Source: Letharia columbiana
Taxonomy: Eukaryota > Ascomycota > Lecanoromycetes > Lecanorales > Parmeliaceae
Direction of reading: 5' to 3'
NCBI RefSeq assembly: GCF_014066305.1
Contig: NW_023501076.1
Span: 416,186 to 480,185, forward strand
Length of the DNA stretch: 64,000 nt
In this document: positions 37,330-53,244 of the stretch, in pieces
Position numbering within the stretch: the first letter of the stretch is position 1
How the letters are laid out: each line of letters begins with the position of its first letter
The notes under the pieces: model-generated
Seen by the model: the letters and a program-made list of their open reading frames with translations, nothing else
Database searches by the model: none
Told to the model about the DNA's origin: nothing
Made by a program: the position numbers and the translations under genes

Positions 37330-37740
37330 AGACTCTATTAATTACTTTCTCTTCGCGTTTATTAACTTCGCTATTTCGATTAAAGATATATTTAAAAAGC
37401 GTTAATATTACTTTTAACTCTTCGCTATTATCTTATTATTAAACTCTATTAACTATTTTCTCTTTGTATTTATTAACTTCGCTATTTTAATTAAAGATAT
37501 ATTTAAAAAGCGTTAATATTATTTTTAACTTTTCGCTATTATCTTATTATTAGACTCTATTAATTATTTTCTCTTCGCGTTTATTAACTTCGCTATTTTA
37601 ATTAAAGATATATTTAAAAAGCGTTAACGTTATTTTCGACTTTTCGCTATTATCTTATTATTAGACTCTATTAACTATTTTCTCTTTATATTTATTAACT
37701 TTATTATCTTAATTAAAAATATATTTAAAGAAGATTAACT
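37330..37740. repeat. 111-bp tandem repeat, four copies
   Basis: AGACTCTATTAA-type starts at 37,330, 37,441, 37,552 and 37,663: an exact 111-base period. Each unit contains TTATTAACTTCGCTATTT, AAAGATATATTTAAAAAGCG and CTATTATCTTATTATTA. No indels separate the copies. 111 is a multiple of three (37 codons). Confidence 0.85.
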
Positions 37741-37869
37741 CTTTCTTCTATTAAGTACTCGCTTAATATAAATATATTAACGCTAGATATCTTAGTTAAA
37801 TATATTAATAATTTATATAAAACTCTTATCTTTATATTAGATAGAAGAAGACTATACTTTATTATACTC

Positions 37870-38085
37870 TATATCTTATATATAAACTTAAAATTCTATT
37901 ATTAATATTAGTTAGTAAAGTCGATAATTAAATAATAATAAATATCTATATCTATAGTAGATAACTATAATTTATATTTAATTATATATTAAAACTTATA
38001 TATAGACTTAATATTCTTTTTCTAATATTAGTTAATAAGATTAATAAATAAATAATAATAATAACTTATATCTATAAGTAACGTC
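37870..38085. repeat. ~118-bp tandem duplication
   Basis: CTTATATATA(A/G)ACTTAA followed by TAATATTAGTTA(G/A)TAA and AATAATAATAA appears near 37,870 and again near 37,990. Two imperfect copies. Confidence 0.5.
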
Positions 38086-41000
38086 GATCGCCTTTCGATA
38101 CTATTATTTATCTCTCTTTTAATTAAAAAAGTAATCTAATTATCTAGCTTATTCTTAATTTATAAAAGACTCTATATAATATATTAGCTTTAGCGCTATT
38201 AAATCTCGCTATATAAATATATAATTTCTATTATTAGCGTATTTATAGAGTTATTAAACTCTATTAAGCGACTTTAATACTTTAATTATACTTTTAATTC
38301 GCTCTTATATAAATTAAATACTATTTATTAACTATATTAATCTATAAATAATTATAATTAATTATTATTTATATTTAAGTCGTCGAGCTTATAGCCTTTT
38401 TAAATATTTATAAATATATATATATTCGCGCGTAGAATATATTAATCTTCTTACTAAATTATCTTTAAATTAATCGCTTATTTATAAGCTCTTTTAGATC
38501 TATATATAGTTAAGATTATAATTAAAAATAAATTTATAACTAGAATTAGATATTAATATTTATTATTCTATTTAAATATTTAGATATAATCTACTTCGCT
38601 TTAAAATATATTTATCTTTATTATAAATTCTTTTAAGATTAAATTTAATACGCGTAGCGGTAATATATAAGTATTATTAATAGTAAGTTAGCGTATATTA
38701 AATCTCTCTATATAAAGACGAATATTAAAATCTTTAATAGCGTCTCTAATTTAATTTATTAATTATTATTATAATATTATATTATTAATTAAAGTATTAT
38801 ATAAATTAATATTAACGATAGAGAGCTTAATATATATTCTAATAAAATCGTATTTTATTAATAACGCTTATTATTTTAATTATTTAGAATATATAATAAA
38901 GTCGCTTAATAATATAAGTTATAGAAATAAGAGTTCGATTATATATATTCTACGTAGACTACGTTTTATTAATTATTATATATTATAAGATTTATTATCT
39001 TATCTATTCTATAGCTTATAAACCTTTTATCTATTATTTATCTAACTTATACTTCTATAGCTCTATTATCTATATTATCTTCTTAAGAAATTTCTCTATA
39101 ATTAAGATTAATATAAATTAGAAAATAATAGATAACTCTTATTTAATAATTAATCTCGCTTATTTACTTTTTATATAAACTATATAAAATAATTTTATTA
39201 TTATACGCGATATATTTAACTTAACTTTATAATACGTAATAGAATAAGATAATTATTTTTATAAATTCTCTATAATTATAATTAGTCTAGATTTATATAA
39301 TAATAAATAATTATAAAAAAATTAGTTTTTAATTTATTATAAGATAATTTTATTATATTACTCGCGATATTTATAACTTTAATTAAGAGCGTAAAGCTAT
39401 TTATATAAGTCTTCTTTTTAAATAACTCTTTTAAGAATACCTCGCTACTCGAGAGAAATACTTATTTTCTCTTATCGATATATCGAGATATTAACTTTTA
39501 AGCGATCTACTAAAAAGCTTTATTCTTCTTCTTATTCTTATAGAAATTCGAGTTCTTATTATTATTCTTCTCCCCCTTTATATCTCGTATATTCTTCTTT
39601 CTCTTTATATTTTATACGCTCTTATTAATTAATAAACTTATAATCTTTTTATATTATTTCTTCTTCTACTTCTCGCTATTTTTATATCTCGATTACTTAT
39701 TTTAATACTTTATCTTATTCGCGAAATAATTAAGAATCTTTAAAGATATCTTAAATTTATTAATAACTTCTACGCTAGCGAAGTAATTAATAAATATCTT
39801 ATTATTTATCTACTCTATTTTATTATTACTCTCTTTCTTTATATTCTTCTCTCTCTTATAATTTTATATTCGTTTATATTACGCGAAAAGTCTCTTATTA
39901 TAATATTAATTAATAATTAAAATTTTATATTCTAATTTATATCTATCGTTAATTTCTTTAGATATTAATATTTATAAGTAATTAGAAAAGATTATATATA
40001 TATTCTATTATCGCGCAAATAATATTATTTATATTAAAGAATTAAAGATTATAAATATCTAATAATAATTTAATTTATAATATTATCTATTAAATTTCTT
40101 TAAGAAAAGCTATACTTATAATAATATTTAGATATAAATTTTTTAAGATATAAAGAGTAAATTAGAAATAATAATAAACAATTATTTAATATAATATTAA
40201 GGCGCTAGATCTAGATCTTAATCTTATAAGATCTAATAAATTAATCTTATTTTCTAATATATTTTAAGTAAAAATCTTATATTCTTCGCGATTAAGTTAA
40301 TTATTAATAATATATCTATTATAACTCGATTTATATAGTCTTATTAACGCTTTTATTAATAATATTTTATATATTATAATTAATATTATAAACGTTTTAT
40401 CGAATATCGCGAATTCGTTATTACTTCTAATATCTATATATTAAATTTATTAATTAATTAATTATCTTAATAATATTAATAAAATTAATATCGCTATTAA
40501 CGCTATTATTAAAGTCTATTAAGCGAAGATTAATATATTTACACGCGATTTATAATTAAGTTATTAGATATAATCTATAAACTTTCTATATTTTATCTAA
40601 TATTAATCTACGCTATAGATTATTAATTATATTAATATCTTAAATTAATTTTAGAATATTAATAACGTATTACGAAATCTTTATTATATCTTTTAGAAAA
40701 AGAATATATCTTTATAATTTAAGAATAGTATTAAAGTCTTATAATATATAACGAAGCGTAAATAGCGAATACTAGAAGAACTTTAAGCTCGAAGATATAT
40801 AAAGAATATATAGATATTTCTCGAGAAATAAGATTATTAAATAAATATATATTATCTAAAATATACTATCGATTAGTTACGAAGATAAATTAAAAGAGCG
40901 AATATATATATCGTAATATATTACTATATATATACTTTCTATAAGATATATACGCGAATATAGAAAAAGTACTTAATCTCGTTTATAATTTATATATTAT

Positions 41001-44000
41001 AATTATATAAAAATACGCTATACTTAAAGTTTTAGAATTTAGATATAAAATCGATTCGCGTTAAGATAGCCTTCGCGTTAAGATAGTCCTATATTAAATA
41101 TAGCGTATTCTTATATAATTAAGTCTTATATAATTTTTATTTATTCTCTTATATTATACGTTCTATTATTTATAATAATAGAAACTATAGAGACTATAGA
41201 TTAGTAAGTTTATTTTAAAACTATAGCGTTTATAATTATTTAATTAATTATTTTATTATTATACGATATATGATAGTAGAAATATAGATAACTATAGCGA
41301 GTATTATTTATATAACTACTATATTAATAATAAACTCTTTATTTAAATTATTCTCTTTTAAAGCTATATTATTATTCTCTCTTTTATTTATATCTATATA
41401 TATTATATATAGCTTTATTTTTACTTTAGAGTATATCGCTTAGATATTAAAAGTTTTTCTAGCGCTAAAAAGTCTTTTTAAATTATTTATATATTTAGAA
41501 AGATCTTAACTATCTCTATATTAAATATATTTAATTATATATCTATATATCTATATATCTATATAATTACTTATATATACGTTATTTCTATATAATTATA
41601 CTATTTACGAGTACTAAGTTATCTCTTATATCGATTTTCTCTTATCTTAAATAGTCGCGATTTAAAGTATATAAGTAAAAAGTAAAGTAAAAAATATATA
41701 GAAAGTACTTTTTAAGATATATATATATTATTAGCCTTCTATTTAATAATCTTTTACGATTATAAATCTTATATAAATATTATTTATTACTCTTATAATC
41801 GAAATATAGTTAAGAAATAAAATAACTCTTCTTTTTTACTCTTATTAAAAGTAATATCTACGTTATTTCGATTTAATAATTAAATCTTCGAGGCCGAAGA
41901 TATAATATTATTATCTAGCGATATTAGATTTAGTAGCCTCTATATAATAATATCTATATTCTTCTTAATCTCTTAAATTTATCGCTAATCTTCGCTTTTA
42001 ATATTCTTAATATCTACGCTTATAATTAGCTTAATCTTTATTAATATAATTAATTATAATAAGCTTAGTTAACTACGCTTCGAGATCTTTATCTTTAAAA
42101 ATTAAATATTTTAATCTTCGATTAAGAGATTTAATATAAGCTTAAGAATATTATAATATAATATTATAATCTTTAAAATACTAAAGATAATATGATACGT
42201 TATCTTTATAAGACTTATTTTTAATTATATTAAGCTTTAAAAGCTATTATTATATTTTTAATATAGATAATAAAAAGATAGATTTATAGAAGTCTATAGA
42301 AAAGATATTTATTAGTTAGAAATTTACTTCGATAAGAGAATAAAGATATTAGATATAAATACTTTCTATAAGATAAAATAGATCTTATTTATCGTAATCG
42401 AGTTCTATAGCTTATTTTAAGCTCGACGTAAATCGTTATTAATAATATCTTTCTCTTTTATTATTATTTACTCGATATTAAAGTCTTATATTATATAAAG
42501 ATAATAGACTTTAATAAGAGTTATAATCTTATATTCTTAAGAGATTATTAGATCTAAGACTCGTATTCGCTTATATATATTAAAATTAGAAATTTCGATA
42601 TCTTATAACGTCTTCTTATATTTCTAATATTACTTTATATTAAATAGATATCGCTTAAAGATAGTATTTAATTTCTTAATACGCGTTTAATATTATTACT
42701 ATAAAAACTCGATTTACTTCTTTAATAATCGCTATCGATTCTCTAATAAAAGCTATATTATTAATAAATAATATTTTAATATCTTTTTTCTCTTTAGATA
42801 TAATTAAATTTATTTTATTAGATTATATAGTCGACTAGCGTCTAGCCTTTTAAATACTTAATAGAAATATATAATTTAATTATTAATTAAGTTAATCGTC
42901 TTCGTCGATATATTTATTATTCTATCTTCGTCTTATCTTCGAGTAATTAACTTTTTTTTTACTTATTTATATTCTTTTTTTTAATTAATTATTTCTAAAC
43001 GTAACTTCTATATCTCTCGCGTTATAGATTTTTATCGATCTATTATAACGATTAAGATTATATTATTTTTACTCTATTTCTAATATACTCGCACTCGATT
43101 AAAGAATAGATTCTTTATCTTTTATCTCTTATTTCTCTTTTTATTATAAATTTATAATTTACTATATTACGATTTACTATATTATAATTTACTATATTAT
43201 AAAGAAGATATTTAAGAATTCTATAAGTTCTCTTTAATATTAATAGAAGAGTTTATTATTATTATAACTATTTTTAATTATTTAAATCTTATAAAAAGTT
43301 TATCTTATACGAATTAGCTTTCTCTATTATAATAATCTTTTAAAATAATAAGATTCTTAATTATATCTCTATCGAGTTTATTTATATCGCGAGATATATT
43401 AAATAATTAAAAGTTAAAATTAATAATAATAATAAAGTCTAGATTATACTTATTATTTTTTATAGTCTCGCGATAGATCTTAATTAACTTTAATAACATA
43501 ATTATTTATATATTATACTCTCTATTAAGTTTATCTTCGCGAGCGATCTATTTTAAGAATAAGAATATCTATTAAGCTATAGACTTTCTCGAGAGAGAAA
43601 TCTTAATTTCGAACTTACTTATTATAATTAAATTATTTTTATTTAATATAATTATAATTAATCTTAATAGATATCGAGATATAAGAGTAATAGATAGTAT
43701 AAAGAATATCGTTAAATCTCGCTAGCTAATCTTTAAGTATACTTTCTCTAACGTTAATTAATATAAGAATCTAATATCTAAAATAATTAATAATATATAA
43801 TAGCTTATAGATAAGATTTAGAATAATTAAGATTAGCGAATATCGCTAAGAATTAATAAATAATAAAATATTAATAAGTAATTATTATTTCTCTTACGTA
43901 TTACTTAGTATTCGCTATAAATATTATAAAACGCTCTAAAAAGCGAGATATAAAATCTTTCGCGTTATCTAGAATAAATAAATAAATAAAGCGCTTAAAA

Positions 44001-46428
44001 ATAATAATTTCGCTAGAATAGCTTTACTTTATAACTCTCGCTATCTACTTATCTATAATAATTTAATCTTTATAATAAATAATATATCTCGAGAGAGTAT
44101 TATTCGCTTTTTAGGCGATTCTCTCTTATTTTAGATTAGTTAATATATTATAAGCTAATAATCTTATTCGCTAATATACTCTTCTTTAATTAATTACTCT
44201 TCTATATAAGTTTTTAAATAAATAATTAAATTTCGAATAATATAAATAACTTATTTATTTATTTTAATATTATTATTAATAGCTTAATTAAGATAGATAA
44301 TTATTATAAATATAAAATCTTTATCTAATCTAATTATAATTATAGATAAAGAAGTTAAAGAGATTCTTCGAGATAAGACTTTTAATCGCGATTCTAATTT
44401 AAAGAGAATATTAAAATTTAATAAAGATCTCGATAAATATAAAGTAAAGAGTATTAATAATAGATTAATTATTATAAAAGACTTAGAGATTAATATAGAT
44501 TTAAATAGAGATAATAAAGTTAGCGTAAAAAAGATATAGAATCTATTAAAGTTAAAGAATAATAGCGAGAATAGATTAGCGATAAATATAGATATAAATA
44601 CTTTATAAAATATATCTATATCTTAAATTATATATATATTAAATTATTATAAGAATTAATTTCGAATAAAAATATATTATTATATTCGAAAGTCTTATAA
44701 AGTTTTATTATTCTAATAATTATATAATAATTATATTATCTTATATTATCGAGCTATCTTTAGATTAATTTAAATCTCTTATTAGCGTATTATCTAATTA
44801 ATTAATAACGCGAAGTTTATTTTAAATTAGCTTTCGCGATATTATAAATTAGAAAATATTTATTACTAAGTTTACGAAGTATATTCTTTTATTAGTTACT
44901 CGCTCTTTAGACTTTCTTTATATCTATTTAAATATATTTAATATTTAAAGAATAATTTTATTATAAGTTTACCCGCCTTTAGCTCTTAATTAATTAAGAT
45001 TTAATTTTTATTAATTTATACTATAAGCGTTATAAGCGTTATATCTTTTTATATCTCGAGATTTAAAATAACTTTAATCGCTATCTAGCGATAATATATA
45101 TAATTATATATCTATATCTATAGTATTAGCTCTTAATCTATAATTTATAACTAATAAACGATTTTAGAGAATTTAAATATTATTAACTATTATCGAATAA
45201 TATTCTCGAGTTTAGCGAAGATAGAATATATAATTTTATTATCTTTAAGATATTTATATAGTTAACGTCTTAATTAATTATAAACTATCTCTTATACTTT
45301 TAATAACGCTATTAAAGCTATCTTATAAATATATATAATTATATTAAAGTTATTAATAAGAATATAAAGCTTAATAGTCTATATGAAGATACTCTAATCT
45401 ATCTTTTAAATTAGACGCTTATAAATATAAAGATATACTTAATATAAATCTTTAGTCTTTCTTAAAAGCTAAGATATCTAGAGTTTAAATTAAATATTCT
45501 ACTTTTTTAAAGAAATAATATCTATATTATAAATATCTATCTTATACTTAAATATCTAATATATATTAATATAAATAAATATAATTAGATATCGTCGATA
45601 GAGGAGAGAAATCTATTTAATAATAAGTACTTAACGTTCTAAATAAGAGCGATTATTACTTATTTTTAGTAAGATCTAATATAATATAATCTAAATAAGA
45701 TTAGAGACGCTCTTATTAGATTAATTTATAATTATTTATATATAACTTCGAATAAGCGTAAAGACGATTTCCTTCTCTACGATTATATTCTTTATCTTCT
45801 TTTTTAAAGAATATTATAGCATATTCTAGACGTAGAAGAGTAATTATTAATATCTCAATTATATCGTAAAAACTTATAATAATAATTCGCTCTTTTAAGT
45901 TTATTATATCGACTTTAAGATTAATAATAACGCGAAACGCGTTAAAATTTAAGTCTAAAAGAATTAAATAAATTTTTTCTTTAAGATAAAGACGTTAGAT
46001 AATCTTAATAATCTTAAATAATTAAAGTATAAAGATTATTTATAGCGATTAATATTACTTATCTTCGTATTAAATTAATTATCGCTATTTTTAATTATAA
46101 GCTATAAATTAAAATAGATTAGCGTATAGACTAAAATAGAGATTCTCGATAATCTAATTATTTTTATCTTATAATCTTAATTTATAAGTAGAAAGATCGT
46201 TAATTATCGCTAAATTAAACTTATTCGATATATAAATATTAATTACTTTATACTCTATTAAAGATATAATAAGAATAATATATGAATCTATAATAGGTTT
46301 AAAAGAAGAATAAGCGCTATTTTTATAATAAAGATACGCTTCTAAATAGAGTAAATAATCATTATAGTCGTAATCTATTAAATTTATATTTTACGCGCTA
46401 AAATCTAATTTATTTATCTTATTTATAG

Positions 46429-46695
46429 GCGAAGTAAGTTAAGAAAGTTTATTAGATTAAGCATATACTATAAATATAAAAAAGATTAGATATTAAGAAT
46501 TTCGATAATATTTATTTATATATTATATATTATAGTATAAACGTTATAATAACTCGTCTATAAGCGAAGTAAGTTAAGAAGTTTATTAAATTAAATATAT
46601 ACTATAAGTATAGAAGAGATTAGATATTAGAATTTCGACGATATTTATTTATATATTATATATTATTATATAGATATTATAATAACTCTTTATTA
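46429..46695. repeat. 135-bp tandem duplication
   Basis: GCGAAGTAAGTTAAGAA starts at 46,429 and 46,564. Both copies run through AGATTAGATATTA, ATTTCGA and ATATTTATTTATATATTATA to TATAATAACTC. Confidence 0.8.
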
Positions 46696-49510
46696 TTAAA
46701 TAATTTCTTAAAGTAATATATTTAACTCTATTATATAATATTACTAGATTAAAATTATAATCTCTTATTACTAGATAAAGCTTTACTCTCTTAATTTTTA
46801 TCTATATATATTTATCTTATAATTTTTTAATACCTTCTTATCGAGTTTCTTATTCTTTCTCTTATTACGCTTACTAAAATTATTATTTACTTAAAGAAAA
46901 TTATTATTAATACTCTTAATTACGATTATTACGTCTTTATTAATATATTTATAATTTAATATTATAGAATAAATTTAATCTATTTTAGATCTTTTTCGTA
47001 ATTTTATCTATCGCCGCTTTCTTAGTCTTCTTCTCTTTATTTATTATAAAATCTATTAATAGCGTTAATAGATATCTCTTAGAAGAGTATATAAGATATT
47101 AATAAGTAGTCTATAGTCTCTTAATAAAGATAAATCTTTTTAGCTTATTAAGTTTCTTAATAAATAAAGAAAGCGTTAACTTTATTAATTAATCGTTAAG
47201 CGTCTTATTTTTAGATATATTATTCTTCGCTATATAGATATTAATAATTAAATTAAATTACTTTAATTAAGATTAGATTAATCTTAAATAAAGATTTTTA
47301 GATTATTAATAAATATTAGAAAGATATTATTAATATAAGTCTTTATTTATAGATCTTTAAGCTAGTATATCTTTAGTTATAGCTAATAATCGCGCTTATA
47401 TAAAATTTTATCTTAATTTATATTCTCGTCTATAAGTAAATAGCGAGAATTAATATATCTTTATCTCTAAGAGCGTAGCGTCGTAGTTAAATCTATATTA
47501 TTAAATTTAATCTTATTTATCTTTATTAAATTCTTATTTATCTTTATTAAATCTTTATTAATATCTATTATTATCTTTTTAGCGATATATCTAGATAATA
47601 TAATTATAAAGCTCTTTAAAATATATATATTTATAATTCTTTTAATAAATAATATATAATATTAAGAGAATTAAGAATAAAGTATACTTCTTAAATACGA
47701 GTACTCGCGATTTAACTAATTCGCGCGCTTAATTATTATTAAGTTAATAATAACTCTATAAATAATTAATAGCGAAAAATAACTCGAATTCTATTAAAGT
47801 TTTCTAATCTCTATAATTAGAAAAGAATAATTATTATTAATAATTAGAAAGTATATTAAATTTACTTTATATTATAACGCTAAAGATCTTAATTATATTA
47901 TTTAATCTTTTATCGAGTCTTAATTAATTAAGATCTAACGTTTAATAATAATCGCGCTATATCTTTTAACGTCTTAAGATTTAAAATAGCTATAATCGCT
48001 ATCTAGCGATAATATATATCTTTATATATTCTACGCTAGTAGTTTTCGCTCTTATTTTATAATATATAATTAATAATTCTAGAAAAATATAGCGTTATAA
48101 ATTATTATTAAATAATATTCTTAAATTTAGCGAAGATAAGATATATAATTTTATTATTTTTAAGATATTAATATAACTAAAGCCTTAATTAAATATAATT
48201 TATCTTTATTATTATTAGAAGATATTTAATTATATCTCTTCTCTTATAATTAAGAGTATAATAAGCTTTTTAATTCTCGAAAATAATATAAAGTATATTC
48301 GAGTTCTTTTTAATTAAATCTTATTCGATTTTAATATATATTTAATATATATAGAGAGCGTAAGTTTAATCTTATCGATATTTAATATAATATTCTTTTA
48401 AGATATAAATATCTACGTATTAAATATCTATCTTATTCTTAAATATTTAATATATATTAGACTAAGTAATTATAATTAAATAGTATTTATTAAAACGCGT
48501 TAGCTAACGAAGTTATATTCTCTAATCTATTAAATAAAAGCTATAATTATTTAATTCTAATATAATATTATATAACGCGATTTAAACTATATTAGAAATA
48601 CTCTAATTAATCTAATTTATTATTATTTAAAAGCTTTTAAAATAAAGTATAAAGGCGATTATATATAAATAAACGTTCTTTTTAATATCTTATTTAAAGA
48701 ATATTATAATATATCTTAAATATAGAAGTTAAAATAGCGATATTTAACTTATTCTTTTATAATACTTAAATCTAAATTAATTTATTATCTTCGATATTTT
48801 AATCTTACTTTAAGCTCTTAATCTTAAATTTAAATAACTTATATTAAGAAATTCTTTTAATTATAATTTAATAAAGATAATAGATTATATAGATAATATA
48901 ATAAAGATATTTAAATAATCTATATCGTAGTTATCTTTAATTACTTATTATTATATCTTATATTAAATCGCGAGTTTAACGCGCTATAATCTAAATTCTT
49001 TTAAAAGATTCTCTTTAAGTATAGAAGAAAATATATTAGAGAAATTATATTTAATAATATAAATATCTATTATATTAGCGATAATAAAGCTTTTAGCGAA
49101 GTCGTTAATTATTAATAAATTAGAATTCTTAAACTTAAAAACTCTAATTATTTTCGCTTATATTAAAGATAGAATAATAATATTATTATTATATATAATA
49201 AACTTATAAAACGCTTAATCTTTTAGATATTTATATAAATAAGAGCGATATTACTCGATTTAAATCTAAGTATAATTATTTATTAAGTATATAAAAAACT
49301 AAGAAAAGAGTTTAAGCTTAACTCTTTATTAGAGAATTATTAATTTTATAAAATAGTAAAAAGAATTTTAATAATAGATATTAAGCGAAAGAGAAGAGAG
49401 AGAATTTAAGTAATAGATATTAAGATAAAAAGAATTTAAATAATAGATATTAGAAATTAATAATATTTTATTATATATTATATAATAGATCGTAGATAAT
49501 ATTAATAATT

Positions 49511-49750
49511 TCTTTATATATAATATTACTATAGATATAATTATATAATATTATTAGATTTCTATCTTATTATATCTTATCGTAAAGTAAAGCTTTAAAT
49601 ATTTTTATCTAGATTCTTATTTATATATACTTTCTTTATATATAATATTACTATAGATATAATTATATAATATTATTAAATTTCTATCTTATTATATCTT
49701 ATTATAAAATAAAGCTTTAAATATCTTTATCTAGATTTTTAAATATATTT
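49511..49750. repeat. 122-bp tandem duplication
   Basis: TCTTTATATATAATATTACT starts at 49,511 and 49,633, followed in both by ATAGATATAATTATATAATA and an AAAGCTTTAAATAT segment. Confidence 0.8.
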
Positions 49751-51584
49751 AACATCGAGATAATAAAGATTATATAAATAGATTTAAACTTCTTAATATT
49801 AATAAAAAGCGAATTAAGAGTATTATATATCGAGATATTATTCTCCTCTATTAAGTTATTAATTATTAGATCTTTATTAACGTATAATCTCTATTAATAT
49901 ACTCGCGATTAATCGCTTAGCGATATAGCTTTAAGATATTATCTTATCTTAATTTCTACTTTATTTTTTTCTTCTTTATCTTATCTAATTTAATTTTAAC
50001 TTTAATCTTTTTTATAAATATATTTATCGTTATTCTTCTAATCTTTCTCTTTTTATTCGTTATAAAATCTATTAATAATATTAATAAATATCTTTTAATA
50101 GAGCGTATAAGATATTAATAAGTAGTCTTCGATTTTAATTTAATCGACTTTATAATAGAGATACTACTTTTCTTTAACTCTTTAAATACTTTAATTCTTA
50201 ATACTCTCGAGATATTTTTTAATTATATCTATATTAGCTAGCGAATATTTATATTATAAATAAGATAATTAATCTTATATTATCGAGATAGATAAGACTA
50301 TTTAAAAGAGCTTCGATTATATTCTTAAACTTAAATATATTTATATTTAAAAATTTTCGCTTCGCTATAATACGACGATTAATTAAAGAAAATAGAATTC
50401 TTAATTTAGCTAAACATATTACTTAAGATTAAACTTATATTATTAACTATTATTAAAAGAACGTTATTTATATAAGTTAAGAAATATATTTATTTTATCT
50501 AATATATACTTAATTAAAGCGAGTAATAATACTTATATAAAATTCTATTATTATAATTAATTAAATCTATAAATAGATAATAAGAATTAGCGTTATACTT
50601 TTATTTATAAGAGCGCTATAATAAAACTTATATCTTAATCTTAATTTATTATTATTTAATTTACTTAATTATATTATAATATAAAACTTAAGTTAGAGTA
50701 TATATAAGATAAAGAGATATAATAATCGAAGAATATTAATTACTAGAAGTATTAGATACGCGTAATTAAATAATATATTATTTTAATAGATAATTATTAA
50801 GAATAACTATCGAGATAGAGTTAATATTAATCTATAAAGACTTAATATAGAAATATTAATAATTTTCTAATACGCGAATAATAAAAAGAGCGTTAAGCTC
50901 GTAATTTAGATCTTAATTAGATAAGATTTAAATTTTAAAAAATTATTAAGCTCGTAATTAGCTAAATCTTAATAATATAAGATCTAATCTTTCGAAGCTT
51001 CTTTTATAAAAAACTCTTTCTTTAAATAATAATAATATCTAATATTATTTATAATTTATTTAATTATTTACGCTTAAATATATTTTATTATATTACTAAT
51101 TATATCTTAATCTTAACTAAAACTTTATCTTATTAAATAATATAAGTTTATAGATTCTTAGATATTAATTACGTAATATTAAAGATAGCTTAATCGCGAG
51201 TATAAGATAGATTTCTATTAATAGATCTTCTTTATTAATTTTTAATATTCGTAGTTAAGATAAGTAATTTACTATTAACTATCGATTAATATAAAATATA
51301 TAAATATTAATATATTATAGTTATAGAAGCCGCTATATCTAATCTAATATAGCGCGTTAAGTTTATAACTTTTATTATTATTATAATTAAATTTATATAT
51401 TATAAAGATTAATATCTTTATTATAAGCTATTTACTTATATATAATATATAATTCTAATATAATTTTATAGAAGTTAAATAATATATCGAGTTAATATAA
51501 TATAGCGACTAATCTCTTTATATTTATTAACGATTAGATTTAACTTAGAGGAAATTATTATTAATATTTAAATAGGCGATAAAG

Positions 51585-51680
51585 AATAAGAGAAATAAGC
51601 GTTTTATCGTATTATTCTTTATTTCTTAGATTAATAAGAGAGATAAGCGTTTTATTATATTATTCTTTATTTCTTAGATT
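51585..51680. repeat. 48-bp tandem duplication
   Basis: AATAAGAGA(A/G)ATAAGCGTTT starts at 51,585 and 51,633, each followed by ATTATTCTTTATTTCTTAGA. One difference is TATCGTA against TATTATA, a C-to-T and G-to-A change. Confidence 0.8.
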
Positions 51681-53164
51681 ATATATATAATTAAATATAA
51701 ATTTTAACTTAAACTATAAGTCTTTTCTTATTCGAAATTCTAATTATAATTTCTATAAATATTATTATAAATAGAGCGTTTCGATAGACTCGAGAATTAA
51801 ACTAATTATACTCAATAATATTTCTACTTAATTATTATTTTATCTAAAATATCTAATCGCTAGAGATAAGATTTAGAAAATAATTCTTAGAGAATTATAA
51901 AGATATATTATATTACTCGCTTAGTCTCTCTTTAAATTATCTATTCGATTCTTTATATATCTTTTATTATTAAAGTATTATTCTTATCTATATTATTTAC
52001 TTATATTATCTATTTATACTACTTATCTATAGTATCTATCTTATTTAAATATAATATTATTTATATTAAATCTTATTATAGATAATTATCGCTTTCTTAA
52101 TCTTTAATAATAATTAAAGTTTATAAGAGATAGTAGACTTAAGATCATATTCAATAATATCGATTTTATTAACGCGCTTAATATATTATTCTCTTTATTA
52201 TTTAATAAATATAGCGAGATAAAATTTTAAGCTAGACTAGTTAAGATTTAAATTTTTTATTTATATTCTTAAAGCTTAATTTATATCTTATTAATCTTAA
52301 TTTTATTAAAGATCTCGAATAGAAGTAAGTAGATAATATTTATATATATAATAATATAGTTAAAATTAATTTAAATAATAAAAATAGTTATAGCGAAGAT
52401 TAATTAATTAAATTTATTTTTATATTAACTCTAGATATAGCGAATTCTTTATTTAGCTAAAGTTCTATAATATTATATTAAGATTTTAAATTTAATAATA
52501 ATTATAATAATAGTCGCGTAGATCTTTAAACGACTAGCTTTTTTATTATTAATAATAGTTAATATCTAATTAATAATATTAAATATATTTTAAATTAATA
52601 GCTCTCTTTATATCTAAATAATAGATTTATATTAATTACTTATTCTATCTTTAAATTCTTTATTTTATTTATTAAGATATATTAATCTTTTATTTTATTA
52701 TTCCTCGACTTTTTTTTAAATATATTTTTAATTATAATTATAGAATAAAGTAATTAAAATTTAAGCTTTATTATATTAAAGAAAGAGTTAATATATTCGC
52801 GACTAGTCTTTTCTTTTTTAAGATTTACTCTCTTAATCTTAAAGATAAATTAATCTTCTACTTATATACCCGTTAACTCTTCTCTTACTATATTTCTAAT
52901 ATTAAATATAAATCGATATAATTAGAACTAAGATTTTTTTATTATAAAGTAAGAGCTAATAAATTCGTAGCTAATTCTTTCTTCTTCGAGATTCTAATAG
53001 AGTTTACTCTTAAAGCGCTCGGCTTTAATCTCTTTAAAAGTAAAAATATTTATTATACTCGAGAAATAAAGAAAAATAAGCGAAATATCTATTTAGTTCG
53101 ACGCGAATTAATAGACTTTAAAGAGTATTAATAATAGTCTTAACGCTTTATTAGCCGATTTCGA

Positions 53165-53244
53165 TAAGAATAAGAATAAGAAGATAAGAATAAGAATAAG
53201 AATAAGAATAAGAATAAGAATAAGAATAAGAATAAGAATAAGAA
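53165..53244. repeat. AATAAG hexanucleotide microsatellite
   Basis: About 13 head-to-tail AATAAG units with one AAGATAAG interruption near 53,180. Confidence 0.9.

Larger units (their letters stand above)
44950..50950. repeat. ~2.9-3.0 kb direct duplication (two diverged copies)
   Basis: Three anchors in the same order: CTTAATTAATTAAGAT at 44,985 and 47,919 (2,934 apart); AATCGCTATCTAGCGATAAT at 45,076 and 47,994 (2,918 apart); ATAAAATCTATTAAT at 47,046 and 50,062 (3,016 apart), the last followed in both copies by ATAAGATATTAATAAGTAGT. Further similarity lies between them (for example AAGAATATTATA, TAGCGAAGATA). The copies are strongly diverged. Outer limits are approximate. Confidence 0.65.
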
